From positions 1-10,809 of the forward strand of contig CALJUC010000285.1 of the NCBI GenBank assembly GCA_937975585.1: a stretch of DNA of 10,809 nucleotides, read 5' to 3'. A model generated the notes under the pieces. The model searched no databases and was not told where the DNA came from. It saw only the letters and a list, made by a program, of their open reading frames with translations. Both the position numbers and the translations under genes were made by a program. Below are positions 8,301 through 10,809 of this stretch, piece by piece. The stretch comes from an uncultured Moraxella sp. Lineage in GTDB: Bacteria > Pseudomonadota > Gammaproteobacteria > Pseudomonadales > Moraxellaceae. Numbering within the stretch: position 1 is the first letter of the stretch; the number at the start of each line of letters is the position of its first letter.

Positions 8301-8401
8301 TGTGCTACAGCGTGATGAAGCATTGAAGATGACAAATCTGATGAGGCTTGTGCATCTGAGCGAGAAGCAATCGGTGACAAAAAATGCTGACGTTTCATCA
8401 T
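5390..8401 (-). CDS. lptD: LPS-assembly protein LptD (outer-membrane LPS translocon)
   Basis: LptD forms with LptE the outer-membrane barrel that inserts LPS into the outer leaflet. From the ATG at 8401 it has 1003 residues (E. coli 784). In order: a long N-region, a hydrophobic segment and likely cleavage after SHA (about 68); a Ser/Thr/Asn/Asp-rich linker (about 69-230); the LptA-like OstA domain (about 262-400); then the barrel, with the hallmark PYFNFPIDDRRTSGF and FNLAPNYDATLTP. Four cysteines, C234 (MCRGTW), C396 (TTCDP) and C944/C945 (ESCCYG), match the N-terminal pair and C-terminal CC that form the disulfides needed for function. It ends in Phe, as outer-membrane proteins often do. 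The start is uncertain: the frame extends to GTG at 8434, and ATGs also lie at 8398 and 8323; none has a clear ribosome site. Confidence 0.94.
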   Translation of the reverse strand: MMKRQHFLSPIASRSDAQASSDLSSSMLHHAVAQPSIRLSRLTQALHLAYRYSLVMGISGLALSPSHAELIIHNPNTADSPTSLDTPISNPNNTNVANTDTVVATESSTDSATPPNDSDTAISDASTDSNEIDVTTQTGRTPISAPPTGGESARTRPNYVPNTQQQASLERLASFYQPNDQQLPTTEVTRPSDSADASSTVTNTTSDSADGVTQNLTPTVINTTTPAITNAPMCRGTWVYPSSSFHAADAQAAAKTDRPNSSFPLYAEADYGYYDNDTYAELSGNVQVNQGRQQIAADKVVVNLQDGVAAAQGNVLLVDTGQSGATPVTSRSDIRNVEGGIITVADEVAYQTDSSKATARDVAFASVSLQAHGYAKQLNKISESQYQIDEVMFTTCDPVNPTWQINAKNIDIDTDTGRGEARGATLKVKNTPILYLPYFNFPIDDRRTSGFLIPRFGFSTDGGVNLQTPYYFNLAPNYDATLTPSVFSNRNPMLTGEFRYLTRDYGAGNITGSYLPSDRQYNDEDRSSLFYQHRWQSKDIPTLSAEAVYQYVSDSAYFNDFDTMDSLNTLGNQFNLPRRIQANYYNDYLTALAKFETFQTLSSDLTGNQEVLDKDKPYYRLPQLSLHYKLPWIEKFDITGVSDFAYFKRPIDDGSALEQSAGRMFNKITAAYPINRAWGYVTPAVSLQHLYTQYDQETVLDNNYSKDNKSKSIFVPEYSLDMGLNFFKAGSPWDKHFTGGYQLISPRLKYVYAPYEDQTDVPNFNTRLASLNFPQLYENSWFLGYDRIPDNNHLTPSVNYRYIDGVGLTRLDASIGQRIYLEDSRVVLDANQQPINSGRSATVMQLSSQPRQDFWVDLDGAVNSDGSLNYYNGQFRYQPTNTSLYNLGFVKRRANEFGQKDLSAITASAIFPIRNGWSFLGAVQYDNDRSRFSDALAGVTYESCCYGLSIYGRSYYNELDSTDKPTRAIMAEISLNGISNRRSGRLSGLMSDRVLGYNQLQSF

Positions 8402-8488
8402 AGTAACATAACCAACAAGCAAGAAAATTAACACGGCATCATCATACCATTTGAAAGGGTAATATACTATCTTTTCGATGCCAATAAA

Positions 8489-8517
8489 ATCCTATCATGA
8501 CGATCGTAATCGCACAA
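8489..8517 (-). promoter_or_regulatory. candidate lptD promoter
   Basis: On the minus strand TTGTGC (8517-8512), a 17-base spacer and TAGGAT (8494-8489) give a plausible sigma70 promoter about 90 bases before the lptD ATG. Confidence 0.4.
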
Positions 8518-8554
8518 ATAACCCACTGAAAACGAGAAACTTTTTTTGCGCCCC

Positions 8555-8583
8555 TTGTGACGAGCTAGGATTTTCGGTAGCAT
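8555..8583 (+). promoter_or_regulatory. candidate amgK-murU promoter
   Basis: TTGTGA (8555-8560), a 17-base spacer and TAGCAT (8578-8583) give a plausible sigma70 promoter about 55 bases upstream of the amgK ATG. With the lptD candidate it makes a divergent, back-to-back promoter region. Confidence 0.45.
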
Positions 8584-8643
8584 AAGGCATTTTTTCTTAC
8601 ATCCTATCTATCCGCTTGTTTGTTTAACCATAAGATTGCCATC

Positions 8644-9696
8644 ATGACTTCAACTGCTATCTCACCACGTGACCAACAATTGCACCGTTGGCTTGCGCAA
8701 GTATTCCCTAATCAAGAATTTAATCACAGCCGTTTGCCAGGGGATGCCAGCTTTCGTGGCTATCATCGCTTAACGGTCGGTGATGATAAATATATCGTGA
8801 TGGATGCACCGCCAGAGAAAGAAAGCGTTGCCGAGTTTATCGCTGTCGACAAGTTGATGGCTGATGTGGTGCATGTGCCACATTTGGTCGCCATTGATGA
8901 AGTGCAAGGCTTTATCGTGATGGAAGACTTGGGTGCAACGGATTTTGCTGATGTGATTGCCAACGATGTTAATAACCGTGAGGATATGGCTGCAACTGAG
9001 CGTCATTATCAGCGAGCCATGCAAGAAATCATCGCGATTCAACGCCTTGATGTGGCAAAAGCCGGTGAAATTTTGCCAAGCTATGATGATGCGTTATTAA
9101 CGCGCGAGATGGGTTTGTTTTCTGAGTGGTTTTTGCCTTATATCGGTGTCAGCCTTAATGAACAAGCAACAAAGCTATGGCAAGATGTGCAAGCCGTAAT
9201 TATCAGCCAAGTGACTGTACAGCCACAAGGTGTGGTACACCGCGACTTTCACAGTCGTAACTTGATGGTATTAGAAGGCCGTGATGACTTGGGCGTGATT
9301 GACTTCCAAGATGCGGTTATCGGTGCGTATACATATGACTTAGCCTCACTGCTACGCGATGCTTATATTAACTTCGATGAAAACTGGGTCAGTGCCCATA
9401 TCGCCAAATTCTATGAGCTTGCCAATATCCAACAGCGCTATGGCAAAAGCTTGGCCGACTTTACCATCGACTTTAATGTGATGAGTATGCAACGCCATCT
9501 AAAAGTATTGGGTATCTTTATCCGCCTATACCGACGTGATGGCAAAGACCGTTATTTGGGAAATATGCCGAAAGTCATGGGCGACTTGATGTATGCACTT
9601 GGTGCGCTCAAGCAACAAGCTGATAATGCTACGTTTGACGCGTTTTATGACTGGTTGAATACGGTGGTCATGCCGAAATTTAACGAAAAATTTTAA
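8644..9696 (+). CDS. amgK: N-acetylmuramate/N-acetylglucosamine anomeric kinase AmgK
   Basis: AmgK phosphorylates the anomeric hydroxyl of MurNAc (and GlcNAc) released by wall turnover, giving MurNAc-1-phosphate for MurU. The 350-residue cytoplasmic protein has the aminoglycoside-phosphotransferase (APH/choline kinase-like) fold: a nucleotide-binding N-lobe with GDASFRGYHRL (33-43), the hinge VMEDLG (92-97), then the catalytic loop VVHRDFHSRN with D201 and N206, and the metal-binding VIDFQDA with D220. All catalytic residues are present. The frame extends eight codons back to a TTG at 8620, but the ATG at 8644 fits the family start better; AAGA lies upstream. murU follows after 24 bases, so the two form an operon. 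It is named from the fold plus the MurU partner, not from the kinase domain alone. Confidence 0.9.
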   Translation: MTSTAISPRDQQLHRWLAQVFPNQEFNHSRLPGDASFRGYHRLTVGDDKYIVMDAPPEKESVAEFIAVDKLMADVVHVPHLVAIDEVQGFIVMEDLGATDFADVIANDVNNREDMAATERHYQRAMQEIIAIQRLDVAKAGEILPSYDDALLTREMGLFSEWFLPYIGVSLNEQATKLWQDVQAVIISQVTVQPQGVVHRDFHSRNLMVLEGRDDLGVIDFQDAVIGAYTYDLASLLRDAYINFDENWVSAHIAKFYELANIQQRYGKSLADFTIDFNVMSMQRHLKVLGIFIRLYRRDGKDRYLGNMPKVMGDLMYALGALKQQADNATFDAFYDWLNTVVMPKFNEKF

Positions 9697-9720
9697 CTTT
9701 ATCTATCCAAGAGACCGCTC

Positions 9721-10404
9721 ATGATTACCCAAGCCATGATTCTAGCCGCCGGTAAAGGCACCCGTCTGCGCCCATTGACCTATACCACGCCAAAGCCGTT
9801 GGTCGAAGTGGGCGGACAGCCGCTGATTGTATGGCATATCAAGGCACTCAAAGCGGCAGGCGTGACCGATATCGTGATTAATGTATCATGGCTTGCTGAC
9901 AAATTGCTTGAGGCCTTAGGCGATGGTAGTCAGTTTGGGGTAACACTGCATTGGTCAATTGAGCCAGAAGAACCGCTAGAAACCGCTGGCGGTATCAAAA
10001 AAGCGCTTGGCGAGGGTCTGCTCAAAGACACGCCATTTATCTTGGTCAATGGTGATGTGTGGACACCGTTTAATTTGGCTACTTTGGTCGAAAAAGACTT
10101 AGGCGAACAATTAGCCTATTTATTATTGACCGATAAAGCCGAGCATAACCCAACTGGTGATTTTGCTTTGGTCGATGGTAAAGTCATGGTCGATGGCGCG
10201 CCGAAATATACCTTTGCAGGTCTTAGTGTGATGTCACCACGACTGCTAGATTCTGTAACTGTAGGGGAAACCAAACCGCTTGCACCATTGCTTAAGCAAG
10301 CGATGACTGACAGCAAAGTCACGGGCGCATTGCTTAATGATGAATGGGTGGATGTCGGCACGCTTGAGCGGTTAGAAACGCTGAATCAAGCGTTAACGCA
10401 ATAA
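9721..10404 (+). CDS. murU: N-acetylmuramate alpha-1-phosphate uridylyltransferase MurU
   Basis: MurU transfers UMP from UTP to MurNAc-1-phosphate, giving UDP-MurNAc and closing a recycling route that bypasses GlmU and MurA; in Pseudomonas this route contributes to intrinsic fosfomycin tolerance. The 227-residue protein is a single nucleotidyltransferase domain of normal family length, without the acyltransferase domain of GlmU. Visible motifs are LAAGKGTRLRPLT (8-20), PKPL (24-27, K25), ETAGGI (87-92), the metal-binding VNGDVW with D112, and near the end EWVDVGT with D211. GAGA precedes the ATG. It is co-transcribed with amgK and followed by a strong terminator, so the operon appears to have just two genes. 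Confidence 0.92.
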   Translation: MITQAMILAAGKGTRLRPLTYTTPKPLVEVGGQPLIVWHIKALKAAGVTDIVINVSWLADKLLEALGDGSQFGVTLHWSIEPEEPLETAGGIKKALGEGLLKDTPFILVNGDVWTPFNLATLVEKDLGEQLAYLLLTDKAEHNPTGDFALVDGKVMVDGAPKYTFAGLSVMSPRLLDSVTVGETKPLAPLLKQAMTDSKVTGALLNDEWVDVGTLERLETLNQALTQ

Positions 10405-10426
10405 GGTAATGTTGTAATAGGCACAG

Positions 10427-10461
10427 ATAAAAGCCCAAGTTTCTTGGGCTTTTATTTTTTT
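10427..10461 (+). terminator. intrinsic terminator after murU
   Basis: ATAAAAGCCCAAG (10427-10439) pairs with CTTGGGCTTTTAT (10443-10455) around a TTT loop, and a T-run continues to 10461. It ends the amgK-murU operon. The 10462-10607 stretch after it shows three ACGCT words (10502, 10516, 10542) and no convincing promoter. Confidence 0.9.
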
Positions 10462-10607
10462 GGTCGAGATGATAATTGAACTTATTACTAAATTTATTGG
10501 TACGCTAACCATGGCACGCTAGCAGAATTTTTGTCCTGATTACGCTTTAACTTTACCCCTATCAACCCCATTATTTGCTCATTACTCACAACAAAAAGAA
10601 CGAAAAA

Positions 10608-10760
10608 ATGCGCCTACCAGAATCTTCTCGCAGCGAACGCGAACTTAACCAACTTGCCAAACAAATCCAAGGCGAAGCCGAATTGGTCGGCGTGAATGCC
10701 AGTGGTACCCAAATCTCATCAAGAGCCTTTGAAATGGTTACCAACTTTGAGCCCTCAGGC
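10608..10760 (+). CDS. 5' end of an unrecognised gene, cut off by adapter sequence
   Basis: The ATG at 10608 opens 51 codons (MRLPESSRSERELNQLAKQ... ending ...NFEPSG) before genomic sequence gives way to adapter at 10761. The fragment is polar, charged near its start and probably helical, without a signal peptide or membrane segment. I do not recognise the family. The A-rich stretch before the ATG (AAAGAAC) is a weak ribosome site. The terminator after murU makes it a separate transcription unit. The frame stays open through the adapter, so an automatic gene call would append a false tail beginning RSEEHTAELQ. Confidence 0.6.
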
Positions 10761-10809
10761 AGATCGGAAGAGCACACGGCTGAACTCCAGTCACGCCAAT
10801 GTATCTCGT
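10761..10809 (+). other. Illumina TruSeq index-adapter sequence (non-genomic)
   Basis: From 10761 the sequence reads AGATCGGAAGAGCACACG, then a G at 10779 where the adapter has T, then CTGAACTCCAGTCAC to 10794. GCCAAT follows at 10795-10800, which I recall as TruSeq index 6, then GT, then ATCTCGT (10803-10809), the start of the post-index adapter. The order adapter-index-adapter with one mismatch leaves little doubt. This is untrimmed library sequence at a contig end. Confidence 0.97.

Noticed and set aside
10586..10777. 63-codon minus-strand ORF beginning MCSSDL
   Set aside because: Its start and first residues are translated adapter, and the rest is antisense to the real partial gene at 10608.
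1..10809. CRISPR arrays, tRNA/rRNA genes, insertion sequences, prophage, toxin-antitoxin or defence modules
   Set aside because: No repeat-spacer pattern, cloverleaf, transposase or flanking terminal repeats, or relevant protein motifs were seen on either strand.

Overview
The window looks like ordinary chromosomal DNA of a gamma-proteobacterium of the family Moraxellaceae (Moraxella/Psychrobacter-like). The basis is a moderate G+C content, Gln/Asn-rich proteins, and an amgK-murU pair divergent from lptD-surA, an arrangement also known in Pseudomonas. The family assignment is inference; no rRNA or other taxonomic marker is present. I found no rRNA, tRNA, CRISPR array, insertion sequence, phage gene or defence system, and no convincing new multi-gene system.

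Layout. (1) 1-1272, minus strand: a glycerophosphodiester phosphodiesterase gene overlaps by ATGA with an AT-rich, unrecognised gene that runs off the left edge and carries an in-frame TAA at codon 44. (2) 1273-1528: divergent regulatory region with a good sigma70-type promoter and a leader hairpin for the next gene. (3) 1529-2722, plus: a PrpF-family isomerase standing alone, followed by a strong terminator. (4) 2851-3690, plus: a PgeF/YfiH-family gene, convergent with surA across a shared bidirectional terminator. (5) 3749-8401, minus: lptD then surA, both for outer-membrane biogenesis, separated by a 252-base gap that holds three tandem 16-bp repeats next to the surA start. (6) 8402-8643: divergent promoter region. 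(7) 8644-10404, plus: amgK and murU, the peptidoglycan-sugar recycling pair, ending in a strong terminator. (8) 10608-10760: the start of an unrecognised gene.

The genes centre on the cell envelope. LptD is the outer-membrane LPS translocon and SurA is the periplasmic chaperone that helps fold outer-membrane proteins such as LptD. AmgK and MurU return recycled N-acetylmuramate to UDP-MurNAc. PgeF-family enzymes are linked to peptidoglycan precursor fidelity, and the GDPD family degrades phospholipid head-group diesters.

The last 49 bases (10761-10809) are not genomic. They match an Illumina TruSeq index adapter, so the contig ends in untrimmed adapter and any protein predicted across 10761 on either strand is chimeric.
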